Source: Shinella fusca (lineage in GTDB: Bacteria; Pseudomonadota; Alphaproteobacteria; Rhizobiales; Rhizobiaceae). Taken from it: 64,000 nucleotides of DNA. A model generated the notes under the pieces. It had not been told where the DNA came from. It worked only from the letters and a program-made list of their open reading frames with translations, and made no database searches. Of this stretch, positions 40,725-50,894 are shown piece by piece (the stretch's first letter is position 1; each line of letters opens with the position of its first letter). The stretch covers positions 1-64,000 of the forward strand of contig NZ_JACHIK010000009.1 in NCBI RefSeq assembly GCF_014203155.1, written 5' to 3'. The position numbers were made by a program, and so were the translations under genes.

Positions 40725-40749
40725 GGAACTTTTTTGCGGTTGCGCAGTT
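40725..40749 (+). promoter_or_regulatory. EcfG/RpoE2-type promoter of rpoH
   Basis: GGAAC (40725-40729), 17 bases, then GTT (40747-40749). This is the GGAAC-N16/17-GTT signature of the alphaproteobacterial general stress sigma factor EcfG (RpoE2), and rpoH2 is a known target in Sinorhizobium. The predicted start site is near 40757, giving a leader of about 150 bases. Confidence 0.7.
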
Positions 40750-40910
40750 TTGCGCCCGAGGACGACCCGCTTCGGGCGGCCGCGTGCGGGGCAACCCTTG
40801 TTTCTCGAAAATCGATTTCGGGCGATCCGCCGGTCCATCTGAAACGTCATCGTCAAGCAGGGCGCAAGGCCCCTCCTTGCGCCGGTTCGGTTCACGTGGA
40901 GAAACCCGCC

Positions 40911-41774
40911 ATGGCTACGACGACCGCAGACCGCCGCATGATCAAGCTCGCAATGTCCGCACCCTACCTCGAACGGGAAGAGGAACAGGCCCTCGCCCAG
41001 GCCTGGAAGGACAACAAGGATCAGGAGGCGCGCAACCGTATCGCCATGGCCCATATGCGGCTCGTCGTCTCGATGGCGGGCCGGTTCCGCAACTTCGGCC
41101 TGCCCCTCGGCGATCTCGTGCAGGAGGGCTATATCGGCCTTCTGGAGGCCGCCGCCCGTTTCGAGCCGGAACGGCAGGTGCGCTTTTCCACCTATGCAAG
41201 CTGGTGGATCCGCGCATCCATTCAGGATTACGTGCTGCGCAACTGGTCGATCGTGCGCGGCGGCACCAGTTCGGCGCAGAAGGCCCTTTTCTTCAACCTC
41301 CGGCGCCTGCGCGCCCGGCTCGCCCGCGGCGACGCGCACCTGACGAGCGAAGCGATGCACCAGGAGATCGCCGCCGCGCTCGGCGTCAGCACCGCCGACG
41401 TGCGCACCATGGACGCCCGCCTCTCCTCTTCCGATATCTCCCTTCAGGCGCCGATCTCCTCGGCGGAAGGCGAAAGCGGCGGGAGCCGCCTCGAATTCCT
41501 CACCAGCGATGCGCCCCTTCCCGACGAGCAGGCGGTGGACAGCATCGACGGCGAGCGGCGGCGTCACTGGCTGCACTCGGCCCTCGGCCAGCTCAACGAG
41601 CGCGAGATGAAGATCATCCGCGCCCGGCGGCTCACCGAGAACGGCGCGACGCTCGAAGAGCTCGGCATCCTCCTTGGCATCTCCAAGGAGCGCGTGCGCC
41701 AGATCGAGAACCGCGCGCTGGAAAAGCTGAAGGCCGCCCTCGTCAGCAAGACGACGGATTTCGCCTACGCCTGA
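40911..41774 (+). CDS. rpoH: Heat-shock sigma factor, RpoH2 type
   Basis: A 287-residue group-3 sigma factor. Region 2 has RLVVSMAGRFRNFGLPLGDLVQEGYIGLLEAA and FSTYASWWIRASIQDYVLRNW, region 4 LEELGILLGISKERVRQIENRA. The spacing and the missing region 1.1 match RpoH. Rhizobia carry two rpoH genes; the EcfG-type promoter and the position next to carD fit rpoH2, which serves envelope and salt stress. ATG at 40911 with GGAGAAACCCGCC upstream. Confidence 0.94.
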   Translation: MATTTADRRMIKLAMSAPYLEREEEQALAQAWKDNKDQEARNRIAMAHMRLVVSMAGRFRNFGLPLGDLVQEGYIGLLEAAARFEPERQVRFSTYASWWIRASIQDYVLRNWSIVRGGTSSAQKALFFNLRRLRARLARGDAHLTSEAMHQEIAAALGVSTADVRTMDARLSSSDISLQAPISSAEGESGGSRLEFLTSDAPLPDEQAVDSIDGERRRHWLHSALGQLNEREMKIIRARRLTENGATLEELGILLGISKERVRQIENRALEKLKAALVSKTTDFAYA

Positions 41775-41787
41775 GGCAAGGCGCCGC

Positions 41788-42438
41788 TTACGGCGCCGAG
41801 CCTTCTTCCGGCGGCTCGACCGAGTAGCGCATCACCAGCGGCATCTGCGCCAGCGTGAAGAGGATGGTGATGGGCATGGTGCCCCAGACCTTGAAGGCCA
41901 CCCAGAAGTCCGTCGAGAAATTGCGCCAGACCACTTCGTTCATCACGGCGAGCACGAGGAAGAACAGGCCCCAGCGCAGCGTGAGCTTGCGCCAGCCTTC
42001 CTCGGTGAGCTTGAAGGCGGCGTGGAAGACGTAGCCCAGCAGGGATTTCCCGAAGAAGAGGCCGCCGAGCAGGATCGCGCCGAACAGCGTGTTGACGATG
42101 GTCGGCTTCATCTTGATGAAGGTATCGTTCTGCAGCCAGAGCGTCAGCGCGCCGAAGACGAAGACGACGATGCCGGAAATCAGCGGCATCATCGGCAGCG
42201 TGCGCGTCATCACCCAGGAAACGACGAGCGCGATGGCGGTCGCGGCCATGAAGAGGCCGGTCGCGATGAAGATCGGCCCGCCCATCTCGGCAAGCACCGG
42301 GAAATGCGAGGCCAGCCATTCGCCGCGCGAATTGGCGAAGAAGAAGACGACGAGCGGCCCGAGTTCCAGCACCAGCTTGAGGAGGGGACTGACCTTCTCC
42401 TCCGTCGTGGCGGGTTCCTCCAGCGTTGCCTTGCTCAT
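41788..42438 (-). CDS. yciB: Septation protein A / YciB family membrane protein
   Basis: A 216-residue protein with about five to six membrane segments and the IspZ/YciB signatures [47 protein letters not shown]. The family is linked to cell-envelope and septum functions in enterobacteria and Shigella. Its ATG (42438) overlaps the stop of ftsY by ATGA, so it belongs to the dapF-mtaB-ftsY-yciB operon. Confidence 0.93.
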   Translation of the reverse strand: MSKATLEEPATTEEKVSPLLKLVLELGPLVVFFFANSRGEWLASHFPVLAEMGGPIFIATGLFMAATAIALVVSWVMTRTLPMMPLISGIVVFVFGALTLWLQNDTFIKMKPTIVNTLFGAILLGGLFFGKSLLGYVFHAAFKLTEEGWRKLTLRWGLFFLVLAVMNEVVWRNFSTDFWVAFKVWGTMPITILFTLAQMPLVMRYSVEPPEEGSAP

Positions 42439-43862
42439 GCTCCAACTCCTGCGATCGCTTCCGCGAAATCCTTGGCCTCGAAGGGTTCGAGATCGTCGAT
42501 CCCTTCGCCGACACCGATGAAATAGACCGGCAGCTTGTGCTTGGCCGCAATGCCGACAAGGATGCCGCCGCGGGCCGTACCGTCCAATTTTGTCATGATC
42601 AGGCCCGTAACCCCCGCGACGTTGCGGAAAATCTCCACCTGGTTCATCGCGTTCTGGCCGGTCGTGGCGTCGAGCGTCTGGAGAACGGTGTGCGGCGCGT
42701 CCGGATCGAGCTTGCCAAGCACGCGCACGATCTTCTCCAGTTCCGCCATCAGCTCGGCCTTGTTCTGCAGGCGCCCGGCGGTATCGACGATCAGGACGTC
42801 GCTCTTCTGCAGCTTCGCCTGCTCATAGGCCTCGTAGGCAAGGCCCGCGGCGTCCGCGCCGAGCTTCGAGGACACGATCTGCGAGCCGGTGCGCTCCGCC
42901 CAGATATTCAACTGCTCGATGGCCGCCGCGCGAAAGGTGTCGCCGGCCGCCAGCATCACCTTGAGGCCCGCACCGGAGAGTTTCGCGGCGAGCTTGCCGA
43001 TGGTCGTCGTCTTGCCGGTGCCGTTGACGCCGACGACGAGGATGACGTGCGGCTTGTGGCTGAGGTCGAGTTCCAGCGGCTTTGCCACCGGCGAGAGCAC
43101 TTTGGTGATCTCGCTTGCCATGATGCGCGAGACATCGGCGCCCGTCACGTCCTTGCCGTAACGCTCGGCCGCGAGCGTATCGGTGATGCGCAGCGCCGTC
43201 TCCACGCCGAGGTCGGCCTGGATCAAGAGGTCCTCCAGGTCCTGCAGCGTGTCGTCGTCCAGCTTGCGCTTGGTGAAGAGGCTGGTGATCTGGCCGGAGA
43301 GCTGCGAGGAGGTGCGCGCCAGCCCCTCGCGCAGGCGCTGGAACCAGCTTCGCTTCGGCTGAACGGCCTCCGGCACCGCCGCTTCCACCGGCGCATCGGA
43401 CGTGGCGGCAAAGCCCTTTGGCAGCGCGGGTTCGGCACGGACCGCCTCTTCGAGAACCGGATCCTCGGCTTCGGCCGGCGGCTCATCATCGATGGCTTCC
43501 GCTACTTCTTCGACGGGTGCCTCCGGCTCCTCGGCAGCGATCTCTGCCTCCGGTTCGACAGCCTCGGGTTCCGGTTCCGCCACGGTCTCCGCTTCGGCGG
43601 CCGGCAGGTGCGGATCGTGCGGCAGGGGATAGATCTCCGGCTCCACGTCCTCGGGAATGTGGTAGTCGGCCTCCGGATTGGCGGCTTCCGCCTCGTCCAG
43701 CAGCGCGTCGCGGTCGTCCGAAAGCGTGGCTGCCGGCGTTTCGGCGGGGGCGGCCGGCTCGGCGACCGGCGCCCCGGCAGCTTGTGCTTCCGCCTCCGGC
43801 TTCGGTTCGGCCGCCGTGTCTTTTCCGAATGTAAAAATCTTCTTGATGAAGCCGAGGGCCAT
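42435..43862 (-). CDS. ftsY: Signal recognition particle receptor FtsY
   Basis: A 475-residue GTPase that docks SRP-ribosome complexes at the membrane. An acidic, Glu/Ala/Pro-rich A domain covers about residues 15-165; the NG domain follows with G1 [34 protein letters not shown] and the closing [15 protein letters not shown]. Alphaproteobacterial FtsY has this extended A domain. Ffh, its partner, is encoded 3.4 kb away on the other strand. The gene lies 5 bases after mtaB and overlaps yciB. Confidence 0.97.
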   Translation of the reverse strand: MALGFIKKIFTFGKDTAAEPKPEAEAQAAGAPVAEPAAPAETPAATLSDDRDALLDEAEAANPEADYHIPEDVEPEIYPLPHDPHLPAAEAETVAEPEPEAVEPEAEIAAEEPEAPVEEVAEAIDDEPPAEAEDPVLEEAVRAEPALPKGFAATSDAPVEAAVPEAVQPKRSWFQRLREGLARTSSQLSGQITSLFTKRKLDDDTLQDLEDLLIQADLGVETALRITDTLAAERYGKDVTGADVSRIMASEITKVLSPVAKPLELDLSHKPHVILVVGVNGTGKTTTIGKLAAKLSGAGLKVMLAAGDTFRAAAIEQLNIWAERTGSQIVSSKLGADAAGLAYEAYEQAKLQKSDVLIVDTAGRLQNKAELMAELEKIVRVLGKLDPDAPHTVLQTLDATTGQNAMNQVEIFRNVAGVTGLIMTKLDGTARGGILVGIAAKHKLPVYFIGVGEGIDDLEPFEAKDFAEAIAGVGA

Positions 43863-43867
43863 GAAAG

Positions 43868-45160
43868 CTATCCGCTGGTTGCGAAGGAGGCGGCGGCCGC
43901 GATAAGGGGCCGCATCGTCAGGTGTTTTCCATTGTGGCCGGTGATCGTCACCGGCACAAGATCGCGGGGCTTCAGGCCGGCGGCATCGACGAGCGTGAAG
44001 TTTTCCGTATGCGCAAGGCCGTTGTTCTCGACGAGGACCGTCTCCTCCCTCCCGATCATGGAATCGAGATGGGACTCGGCGAGCCGTTTTCCAGTCTCGC
44101 GCAGGTGTCCGGCGCGCTCCTTGACGAGCGCGCGGTCGAGCTGCGGCATGCGCGCGGCCGGCGTTCCGGGACGCGGGCTGTAGGGAAAGACGTGGAGATG
44201 GGCGATGCCGCAGTCTTCCGCAAGCCGCACGGCATTTGCGAACATCGCCTCCGTCTCCGTCGGAAAGCCGGCGATCATATCCGCCCCGAAGCTGATCTCC
44301 GGCCTGAGGCCCCGCACCCGCGCGCAGAAGGCGCGGGCATCAGCGCTCGAATGGCGGCGCTTCATGCGCTTGAGGATCAGGTCGTCGCCGTGCTGCAGCG
44401 AAAGGTGCAGGTGCGGCATGAAGCGCGGCTCGTCGGCGATGAGATCCCAGAGATGGTCGTCGGCCTCGATGCTGTCGATGGAGGAAAGGCGAAGGCGCCG
44501 GATGTCCGGCACCTGCCGCAGCAGCACCTTGGCGAGATATCCAAGGCTTGGGCTACCCGGCAGGTCGGCGCCGTAGCTGGTCGCGTCCACCCCGGTCAGC
44601 ACGATTTCCGAGTAGCCGCTCTCGACGAGCTTTCGCGCCTGGTCGACGACCGCGCCCATCGGCACGGAGCGGGAATTGCCCCGGCCGTAGGGAATGATGC
44701 AGAAGGTGCAGCGATGGTCGCAGCCGTTCTGCACCTGCACGAAGGCGCGCACATGGCCGTCGATCAGCCGCACCATCTGCGGCGCGGTCTCGCGCACGCT
44801 CATGATGTCGTTGACGAGGAGCTTCTCCTCCGCCGAGACGCCGAAATCCGGCAGCGCACGATAGGAGGCGCTCTTCAGCTTCTCCTCGTTGCCGAGCACG
44901 GCGTCGACCTCCGGCATGCCGGCAAAGGTCTCCTTCTCGGTCTGCGCGGCGCAGCCGGTGACGACGATGCGGGCATGGGGATTGTCGCGCCGGGCGCGGC
45001 GGATCGCCTGGCGGGCCTGGCGCACGGCCTCGCCCGTGACGGCGCAGGTATTGACCAGCACGGCATTGTTCAGCCCCGCCTTCTCGGCCTCGGTGCGCAT
45101 CACTTCCGATTCGTAGGTGTTGAGCCGACAGCCGAAGGTTATGACGGTGACGCCGCTCAA
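43868..45160 (-). CDS. mtaB: tRNA (t6A37-C2)-methylthiotransferase MtaB
   Basis: A 430-residue radical-SAM methylthiotransferase. The UPF0004 domain starts [16 protein letters not shown] with its three cluster cysteines (GCRLN, NTCAVTG, TGCAAQ); the radical-SAM motif is [22 protein letters not shown]-like C-terminus follows. It converts t6A37 to ms2t6A in tRNAs reading ANN codons. TTG at 45160 overlaps the dapF stop by TTGA, so the genes are coupled. MtaB rather than MiaB is chosen from the GCRLN motif. Confidence 0.93.
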   Translation of the reverse strand: MSGVTVITFGCRLNTYESEVMRTEAEKAGLNNAVLVNTCAVTGEAVRQARQAIRRARRDNPHARIVVTGCAAQTEKETFAGMPEVDAVLGNEEKLKSASYRALPDFGVSAEEKLLVNDIMSVRETAPQMVRLIDGHVRAFVQVQNGCDHRCTFCIIPYGRGNSRSVPMGAVVDQARKLVESGYSEIVLTGVDATSYGADLPGSPSLGYLAKVLLRQVPDIRRLRLSSIDSIEADDHLWDLIADEPRFMPHLHLSLQHGDDLILKRMKRRHSSADARAFCARVRGLRPEISFGADMIAGFPTETEAMFANAVRLAEDCGIAHLHVFPYSPRPGTPAARMPQLDRALVKERAGHLRETGKRLAESHLDSMIGREETVLVENNGLAHTENFTLVDAAGLKPRDLVPVTITGHNGKHLTMRPLIAAAASFATSG

Positions 45161-46056
45161 CGGGCGGCCGCCGCGGTCTCGTCCCGGCGGAAGGCGCCGG
45201 TCGAGGGATCGAGCGTGCCGGACCACTCCCATTCGGCCGGCCCGGTCATGACGACATGGTCGTCCCCGCGCCATTCGATGGTGAGCGTGCCCCGGTTCGG
45301 GCTGCTGGCGACGGTGACGGCGACCGTGCGGCCGGTGCGGCCCGTGCGCGCGCCGCTGACGGCGGCCGCGCAGGCGGCCGAGCCGCAGGCGAGCGTCAGG
45401 CCCGCGCCACGCTCCCAGGTGCGCGTCGTCATGGCGGAGGGGGATGTCACCTGCGCCAGCGTGATGTTCGCCTTTTCCGGAAACATCGGATGGTTTTCGA
45501 GAAGCGGGCCGAAACGGTCGAGGTCGAAGCTCATCGGGTCGCGGTCGACCCAGAAGACCGCGTGCGGATTGCCCATGGACATCGCCGCCGGCGAATGCAG
45601 CACCGGCGCATCGATCGGCCCGATCTGGAGCTCGATGCGGCTGGTGTCGTAGAATTCCTCGGCCAGCGGAATGCGGTTCCAGTCGAAGACCGGCGCGCCC
45701 ATGTCGACGGAGATCGTGCCGTCCTCGTGCTCGACGGCATTGAGGATGCCGGCGACCGTCTGGAAGGTGAAGACCTTCCTGCCCGTCTCGGCCGCGAGCG
45801 CCTGCACGACGCAGCGCGTGCCGTTGCCGCAGGCCTGCGCCTTCGTGCCGTCGCAGTTGAGGATGTCGATGAAGGCGTCGGTGCCGTCGACCTTCGGATC
45901 GTGGATCGCCATGATCTGGTCGAAGCGCGTGGCGGGGTCGGCATTGAGCGCGACGGCGGCAGCCGGCGTCACGGCATCGCCGCGCCCGCGCATGTCCACG
46001 ACGAGGATCATGTTCCCGAGCCCGTTCATGCGGGCGAATTGCGCTTCAGCAGCCAT
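45157..46056 (-). CDS. dapF: Diaminopimelate epimerase
   Basis: A 299-residue PLP-independent epimerase making meso-diaminopimelate for lysine and peptidoglycan. The two catalytic thiol motifs are ACGNGTRC and LACGSAAC; the N-terminal [12 protein letters not shown] and [14 protein letters not shown]-like blocks also match. The final stretch is a short, Ala-rich extension. ATG at 46056 gives [14 protein letters not shown]. It is first in dapF-mtaB-ftsY-yciB and divergent from the phosphatase gene (160 bases between). Confidence 0.96.
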   Translation of the reverse strand: MAAEAQFARMNGLGNMILVVDMRGRGDAVTPAAAVALNADPATRFDQIMAIHDPKVDGTDAFIDILNCDGTKAQACGNGTRCVVQALAAETGRKVFTFQTVAGILNAVEHEDGTISVDMGAPVFDWNRIPLAEEFYDTSRIELQIGPIDAPVLHSPAAMSMGNPHAVFWVDRDPMSFDLDRFGPLLENHPMFPEKANITLAQVTSPSAMTTRTWERGAGLTLACGSAACAAAVSGARTGRTGRTVAVTVASSPNRGTLTIEWRGDDHVVMTGPAEWEWSGTLDPSTGAFRRDETAAAAR

Positions 46057-46216
46057 GGCGGATCTTCCGTTCGGGACGCCGTCGCGGGCGTCCTCCGTCC
46101 TTGCGCGTATATGGCGCAAACGGGGCGGAATTACCAGACGCAGTCTGCACCGCAAGCGCCGGCGGATCGCGCGAAAATATTTCCCTTGTCCGCGCTTGCC
46201 GCTATCCTCGCCGCAC

Positions 46217-47002
46217 ATGTTCGCCTTCCTCCGAAAGATCCTCCGGCAAACGGCCCCCGATAACGCGGCTCAACAGAGACGGACGCGCCTCGCCCTCGAT
46301 CCGGCCCGCGCGCCGGTCTATGCGATCGGCGACATCCACGGCTGTTACGCGGCGCTGGTCGCGCTGGAAGACAGGATCCGGCAGGATATCGCCCGAACCG
46401 GCGCAGGCCGCCCCCTCATCGTCTATCTCGGCGACTATATCGACCGCGGCCCCGATTCCCGCCGTGTGGTGGAGCACCTTTCCGGCGGGAGCCCAGCCGA
46501 CGGCATCGAGCGCATCGCGCTCTGCGGCAACCACGACGACACCTTCCTGAGGTTTCTCCGCGATCCCGCCGGAAATGCCGCCTGGCTGGATTTCGGCGGC
46601 GACGCGACCCTCCGCTCCTACGGCCTCGGCCATCTTGCGCATCTGCGCCGGCCGAAGGAACTGGCCCGGGCGGCGGATGCGATCCGGGCCGCGGTGCCGC
46701 GCGAACACGTCGCCTTCCTCGAAAGCCTGCCTGCAATGCTCGTCCAGGGCGGCCGCGTCTTCGTGCATGCCGGCATCCGCCCCGGCCTTCCGCTCGATGC
46801 CCAGTCCGACGCGGACCTCCTCTGGATCCGCGAGCCCTTCCTTGCCGAGGGGCCGGGCCTGCCGATCACCGTCATCCACGGCCATACGCCAGGCGAAGAG
46901 CCGGTCTTCGGACCCGGCCGGATCGGCATCGACACGGGCTGCTTTGCCACCGGCCGCCTGACGGCGCTGAAGCTCACGGAGACGGGCGCCATCCTTCTTT
47001 AG
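46217..47002 (+). CDS. Metallophosphoesterase, bacterial serine/threonine protein phosphatase-like
   Basis: A 261-residue enzyme with the calcineurin-type metal motifs in order: [35 protein letters not shown], and [10 protein letters not shown]. This set is that of the bacterial PPP-type phosphatases (PrpA/PrpB- and lambda-phosphatase-like). The active-site residues are complete. The N-terminus ([11 protein letters not shown]) is a basic helix that may touch the membrane. Substrate unknown. ATG at 46217. Confidence 0.9.
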   Translation: MFAFLRKILRQTAPDNAAQQRRTRLALDPARAPVYAIGDIHGCYAALVALEDRIRQDIARTGAGRPLIVYLGDYIDRGPDSRRVVEHLSGGSPADGIERIALCGNHDDTFLRFLRDPAGNAAWLDFGGDATLRSYGLGHLAHLRRPKELARAADAIRAAVPREHVAFLESLPAMLVQGGRVFVHAGIRPGLPLDAQSDADLLWIREPFLAEGPGLPITVIHGHTPGEEPVFGPGRIGIDTGCFATGRLTALKLTETGAILL

Positions 47003-47012
47003 CAGGCGATCC

Positions 47013-47041
47013 TTGACTTTCCGGGCATCTTCCTGTTTAAG
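47013..47041 (+). promoter_or_regulatory. Promoter of the ffh leader
   Basis: TTGACT (47013-47018), 17-base spacer, TTTAAG (47036-47041), just downstream of the phosphatase stop. The predicted transcript start is near 47048, leaving a 5' leader of about 180 bases before the ffh start codon. Confidence 0.45.
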
Positions 47042-47079
47042 CCCCGCGTCTGCGACAAGTAAGAACGCTTGAAGCCACC

Positions 47080-47155
47080 GACCGGGACCCGTGAAGGTAT
47101 AAAGAGATCCCGGAGGTCAACACCCGACAGCGCGATGCGCCCTCGGGTGCTTTTT
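47080..47155 (+). ncRNA. Candidate ffh leader RNA with terminator-like hairpin
   Basis: Two stems: ccggga (47082-47087) with tcccgg (47108-47113) plus outer ga/tc pairs, and cacccga (47121-47127) with tcgggtg (47143-47149), which has an inner gcgc/gcgc stem and is followed by CTTTTTGG. A conserved structured RNA upstream of ffh is described from comparative genomics of alphaproteobacteria; this fits it in position. The second stem looks like a premature terminator 74 bases before the ffh start. No covariance model was run. Confidence 0.6.
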
Positions 47156-47228
47156 GGCTTTGCGTCTTGTTTTCGGCGCCGATAGCACCGACGTTTCCGC
47201 CACCAGTGGAAACAAGAAGGAAGACGTG

Positions 47229-48779
47229 ATGTTTGAAACACTCCAGGACCGCCTTGGCTCCATTCTGAATGGACTGACAGGCCGTGGCGCGCTTTCCGAG
47301 GCGGATGTCGCCGCGGCGCTGCGCGAGGTCCGCCGTGCGCTGCTCGAAGCGGACGTGGCGCTGGAAGTGGTGCGCTCCTTCACCGATGCGGTGCGCGAAA
47401 AGGCCGTCGGCGCGGAAATCCTTAAAAGCATCAAGCCCGGCCAGATGGTCGTCAAGCTCGTCCATGACGAGCTCATCGCCATGCTCGGCTCCGAGGGCGT
47501 CCCGATCGACCTCAACGCCGCCGCGCCCGTCGTCATCATGATGGTGGGCCTGCAGGGCTCGGGCAAGACCACGACCTCCGGCAAGATCGCCAACCGGCTG
47601 AAGACGCGCGACAAGAAGAAGGTCCTGATGGCCTCGCTCGACACGCGCCGCCCGGCCGCGCAGGAGCAGCTTCGCCAGTTGGGCGTCCAGACCGGCATCG
47701 ACACGCTGCCGATCATCGCCGGCCAGTCGCCGACCGACATCGCCGCGCGCGCCGTGCAGGCCGCAAGGCTCGGCGGCCATGACGTCGTCATCCTCGACAC
47801 CGCCGGCCGCACGCATATCGACGAGCCGCTGATGATCGAGATGGCGGAGATCAAGCGGAAGTCCAACCCGCACGAGATCCTCCTCGTCGCCGACGCGCTG
47901 ACCGGCCAGGACGCCGTCAACCTCGCCCGCAACTTCGACGACCGCGTCGGCATCACCGGCCTCGTCTTGACCCGCATGGACGGCGACGGCCGCGGCGGCG
48001 CTGCCCTTTCCATGCGCGCCGTCACCGGCAAGCCGATCAAGCTGATCGGCGTCGGCGAGAAGATGAGCGAGCTGGAGGAGTTCCATCCCCGGCGCGTCGC
48101 CGACCGCATCCTCGGCATGGGCGACATCGTCTCGCTCGTCGAGAAGGCGGCCGAGAACATCGACGCCGAGAAGGCGGCCGCCATGGCCGCCAAGATGGCC
48201 AAGGGCAAGTTCGACCTCAACGACCTCGCCGACCAGCTTCGCCAGATGCAGAAGATGGGCGGCATGGGCGGCATCATGGGGCTGATGCCCGGCATGGCCG
48301 GCATGAAGGACAAGATGTCCGCCGCCGGCCTCGACGACAAGCTGTTCGGCCGCCAGATCGCCATCATCAACTCGATGACCAAGGCCGAGCGCGCCAATCC
48401 CGATATCCTCAAGCACTCGCGCAAGAAGCGCATCGCGGCCGGCTCCGGCACCGATGCCGCCGACATCAACAAGCTTCTGAAGATGCACCGCCAGATGGCG
48501 GACATGATGAAGATGATGGGCGGCAAGAAGGGCGGCGGCCTGATGAAGCAGATGATGGGCGGCCTCGCCGGCAAGATGGGCCTCGGCGGCGGCATGCCGG
48601 ACCTGTCGAAGATGGACCCGAAGCAGCTCGAGGCCCTCGCCAAGCAGGCGGAAGCGGCCGGCATCAAGCCCGGCAGCATGCCGGGCCTTGGCGGCGGCGG
48701 TCTTCCGGGCCTCGGTGGCGGGCGCCTGCCCGGCCTCGGCGGCCTGCCGGGCCTTCCCGGCCTGCCGAAGAAGAAGTGA
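47229..48779 (+). CDS. ffh: Signal recognition particle protein Ffh
   Basis: A 516-residue SRP54 GTPase. N and G domains: MFETLQDRLGSILNGLTGRG at the start, G1 GLQGSGKTTTSGKIA, DTAGRTHIDEP, TRMDGDGRGGAALS, and SRP54 closing motif GMGDIVSLVEK. The M domain (about 330-440) is Met-rich with repeated QMQKMGGMGG and MADMMKMMGG runs. A Gly-Leu-Pro-rich tail (about 475-516) is species-type filler. Start ATG at 47229 with AAGGA upstream; a structured leader precedes it. Heads the ffh / chorismate mutase / rpsP / rimM / trmD group. Confidence 0.97.
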   Translation: MFETLQDRLGSILNGLTGRGALSEADVAAALREVRRALLEADVALEVVRSFTDAVREKAVGAEILKSIKPGQMVVKLVHDELIAMLGSEGVPIDLNAAAPVVIMMVGLQGSGKTTTSGKIANRLKTRDKKKVLMASLDTRRPAAQEQLRQLGVQTGIDTLPIIAGQSPTDIAARAVQAARLGGHDVVILDTAGRTHIDEPLMIEMAEIKRKSNPHEILLVADALTGQDAVNLARNFDDRVGITGLVLTRMDGDGRGGAALSMRAVTGKPIKLIGVGEKMSELEEFHPRRVADRILGMGDIVSLVEKAAENIDAEKAAAMAAKMAKGKFDLNDLADQLRQMQKMGGMGGIMGLMPGMAGMKDKMSAAGLDDKLFGRQIAIINSMTKAERANPDILKHSRKKRIAAGSGTDAADINKLLKMHRQMADMMKMMGGKKGGGLMKQMMGGLAGKMGLGGGMPDLSKMDPKQLEALAKQAEAAGIKPGSMPGLGGGGLPGLGGGRLPGLGGLPGLPGLPKKK

Positions 48780-48789
48780 GGGAACGACT

Positions 48790-49110
48790 ATGACGATCGA
48801 TCCGAAGGTCAAGCATCAATTGGGGGAATACCGGCAGTCGATCGACAATATCGACGCCGCCCTCGTGCATATGCTCGCCGAACGCTTCCGCTGCACCAAG
48901 GCGGTCGGCGTTCTCAAGGCGACGCATGAACTGCCGCCGGCGGACCCGGCGCGCGAGGAATACCAGATCGAGCGCCTTCGCCGCCTGGCGAAGGAAGCCA
49001 ATCTGGATCCGGATTTCGCGGAGAAGTTCCTGAACTTCATCATCCGCGAGGTGATCCGGCACCATGAAGCCATTGCCGCCGAACACAGCGGCGCAAACCA
49101 CACCGCTTGA
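48790..49110 (+). CDS. Chorismate mutase, AroQ class
   Basis: A 106-residue all-helical chorismate mutase: first helix [31 protein letters not shown] carrying the active-site Arg and Lys, and [33 protein letters not shown]. It interconverts chorismate and prephenate for phenylalanine and tyrosine. In rhizobia this stand-alone form is found between ffh and rpsP, as here. Starts 10 bases after ffh. The active-site Glu and Gln positions need a structural alignment to confirm. Confidence 0.9.
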   Translation: MTIDPKVKHQLGEYRQSIDNIDAALVHMLAERFRCTKAVGVLKATHELPPADPAREEYQIERLRRLAKEANLDPDFAEKFLNFIIREVIRHHEAIAAEHSGANHTA

Positions 49111-49142
49111 GAAAAGCGGCCTACCATCCAAGGAGAAATGAC

Positions 49143-49508
49143 ATGGCACTGAAAATTCGTCTCGCCCGCGGCGGCTCCAAGAAGCGTCCGTACTACCAGA
49201 TCGTCGTCGCCGACGCCCGTTCGCCGCGCGACGGCCGCTTCCTCGAAAAGCTCGGTTCCTGGAACCCGATGCTCGGCAAGGACGACGCGAACCGCGTCCA
49301 GATCGACGCCGACCGCGCCAAGGAATGGCTCGCCAAGGGCGCCCAGCCGACCGACCGCATCGCCCGCTTCCTCGACGAAGCCGGCGTCCTGAAGCGCGAG
49401 ACCCGCAGCAACCCGGAAAAGGCAAAGCCGGGCAAGAAGGCTCTCGAGCGCATCGCCGAGAAGAAGCAGAAGGAAGAAGACGCCGCTGCCGCCGCCGCCG
49501 GCGAATAA
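49143..49508 (+). CDS. rpsP: 30S ribosomal protein S16
   Basis: A 121-residue basic protein. [20 protein letters not shown] and [13 protein letters not shown] are the classical S16 start, and [16 protein letters not shown] is the mid-protein signature. An Ala/Lys/Glu tail of about 35 residues follows, as usual in alphaproteobacteria. GGAGAA lies 8 bases before the ATG at 49143. A terminator-like hairpin follows before rimM. Confidence 0.97.
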   Translation: MALKIRLARGGSKKRPYYQIVVADARSPRDGRFLEKLGSWNPMLGKDDANRVQIDADRAKEWLAKGAQPTDRIARFLDEAGVLKRETRSNPEKAKPGKKALERIAEKKQKEEDAAAAAAGE

Positions 49509-49530
49509 GCGATCTTCCCATCATTTCGAG

Positions 49531-49563
49531 ACGGGCGGCGTGCTTCATGCCGCCCGTTTTCGT
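49531..49563 (+). terminator. Hairpin with T-rich tail between rpsP and rimM
   Basis: acgggcggc (49531-49539) and gccgcccgt (49549-49557) form a perfect 9-bp stem followed by tttcgttt, 22 bases past the rpsP stop. It probably makes rpsP more abundant than rimM-trmD by partial termination. Confidence 0.75.
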
Positions 49564-49621
49564 TTGTCGCCCCGGCGGCAAACGTCGTAAAAGGCTTCGA
49601 GAAAACACACGGAACCGAACC

Positions 49622-50197
49622 ATGGCGAAACTGGAAAATCCCGTCCTCATGGGCACCGTCGGCGCGGCACAGGGCCTGCGCGGCGAGGTCCGTGTGAAAT
49701 CCTACACCATCGACCCCACCGCCATCGGCGACTACGGCCACCTGCACAGCGAGGACGGCCGGTCCTTCGAGGTGCTGGAGGTGCGCGAGGCGAAGAACGT
49801 GGTCGTCGTGCGCTTCCGCGGCGTCAACGACCGCAACGCCGCCGAGGCGCTGAACGGTATCGACCTTTATATCGAGCGCGACAACCTGCCGGACGAGGAG
49901 CTGGACGAGGACGAGTTCTTCTATGCCGACCTCGAAGGGCTGGAGGCGGTCGACACGACCGGCCGCATCCACGGCAAGGTGACCGGCATCTTCGATTTCG
50001 GCGCCGGCGACCTCCTTGAGCTCAAGGGGCCCGGCAAGCGGCCGGTGCTCATCCCCTTCTCCGAAGCCGCCGTGCTGGAAATCGACCTCGAAGGCGGGCG
50101 CCTGCTGATCGATGCCGTCGCCGCAGGCCTCGAGGACGAGGGCAACGACGGCCCCGGCAGCCGGCGCCGCCGCCCGCCGCAGGGCGAGGGAGAGTGA
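49622..50197 (+). CDS. rimM: Ribosome maturation factor RimM
   Basis: A 191-residue protein. The N-terminal RimM domain has [22 protein letters not shown] and the PRC-barrel-like second half [21 protein letters not shown], then [23 protein letters not shown]. It assists 30S head assembly by binding S19. The basic, Arg-rich tail ([11 protein letters not shown]) is an addition. ATG at 49622, and its stop lies one base before the trmD GTG. Confidence 0.95.
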   Translation: MAKLENPVLMGTVGAAQGLRGEVRVKSYTIDPTAIGDYGHLHSEDGRSFEVLEVREAKNVVVVRFRGVNDRNAAEALNGIDLYIERDNLPDEELDEDEFFYADLEGLEAVDTTGRIHGKVTGIFDFGAGDLLELKGPGKRPVLIPFSEAAVLEIDLEGGRLLIDAVAAGLEDEGNDGPGSRRRRPPQGEGE

Positions 50198-50198
50198 C

Positions 50199-50894
50199 GT
50201 GGCTTTCCGCGCCACCATCCTGACGCTCTATCCGGAGATGTTCCCGGGCTTCCTCGGCCAGTCGCTCTCCGGCAAGGCGCTCTCGCGCGGCGACTGGTCG
50301 CTCGATTGCGTGCAGATCCGCGATTTCACCACCGACCGCCACCGCACCGTGGACGACACGCCCGCCGGCGGCGGCGCCGGCATGGTGCTGAAGCCGGACG
50401 TGCTGGCGAAGGCCATCGACCACGCCTCGGAGGGCGACGACCGCCCGCGCCTCCTGATGAGCCCGCGCGGCAAGCCGCTGACGCAGAAGCGCGTGCGGGA
50501 ACTGGCCGCCGGCGAGGGCGTCATCATCGTCTGCGGCCGGTTCGAGGGCGTCGACCAGCGCGTCATCGACGGGCGGCAGCTCGAGGAGGTCTCCATCGGC
50601 GACTACATCCTGTCGGGCGGCGAGCCGGCGGCGATGATCCTCATCGATGCCGTCGTGCGCATCCTGCCGGGCGTCATGGGCAACGCGCTCTCCGGCGAAA
50701 ACGAGAGTTTCGAGGGCGGGCTGCTGGAGCATCCGCACTATACCCGCCCGCAGGTCTGGGAGGGGCTGGAAATCCCCGGCGTGCTGACCTCCGGCAACCA
50801 CGCCGCCATCGACAGATGGCGCCGCGAGGAGGCCGAGAAGCTGACGCGCGAGCGCCGGCCGGACCTTCTCTCCGATCAGCCCGTCACGAAATAA
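50199..50894 (+). CDS. trmD: tRNA (guanine-N1)-methyltransferase TrmD
   Basis: A 231-residue SPOUT methyltransferase forming m1G37. N-terminal [15 protein letters not shown], the AdoMet-binding trefoil knot elements [26 protein letters not shown] and [16 protein letters not shown], and the C-terminal [13 protein letters not shown] at 50199 has GAGGGAGAG upstream. The last 19 bases overlap the 3' end of the convergent TauE/SafE gene. In most bacteria rplS follows directly; here it does not. Confidence 0.96.
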   Translation: MAFRATILTLYPEMFPGFLGQSLSGKALSRGDWSLDCVQIRDFTTDRHRTVDDTPAGGGAGMVLKPDVLAKAIDHASEGDDRPRLLMSPRGKPLTQKRVRELAAGEGVIIVCGRFEGVDQRVIDGRQLEEVSIGDYILSGGEPAAMILIDAVVRILPGVMGNALSGENESFEGGLLEHPHYTRPQVWEGLEIPGVLTSGNHAAIDRWRREEAEKLTRERRPDLLSDQPVTK

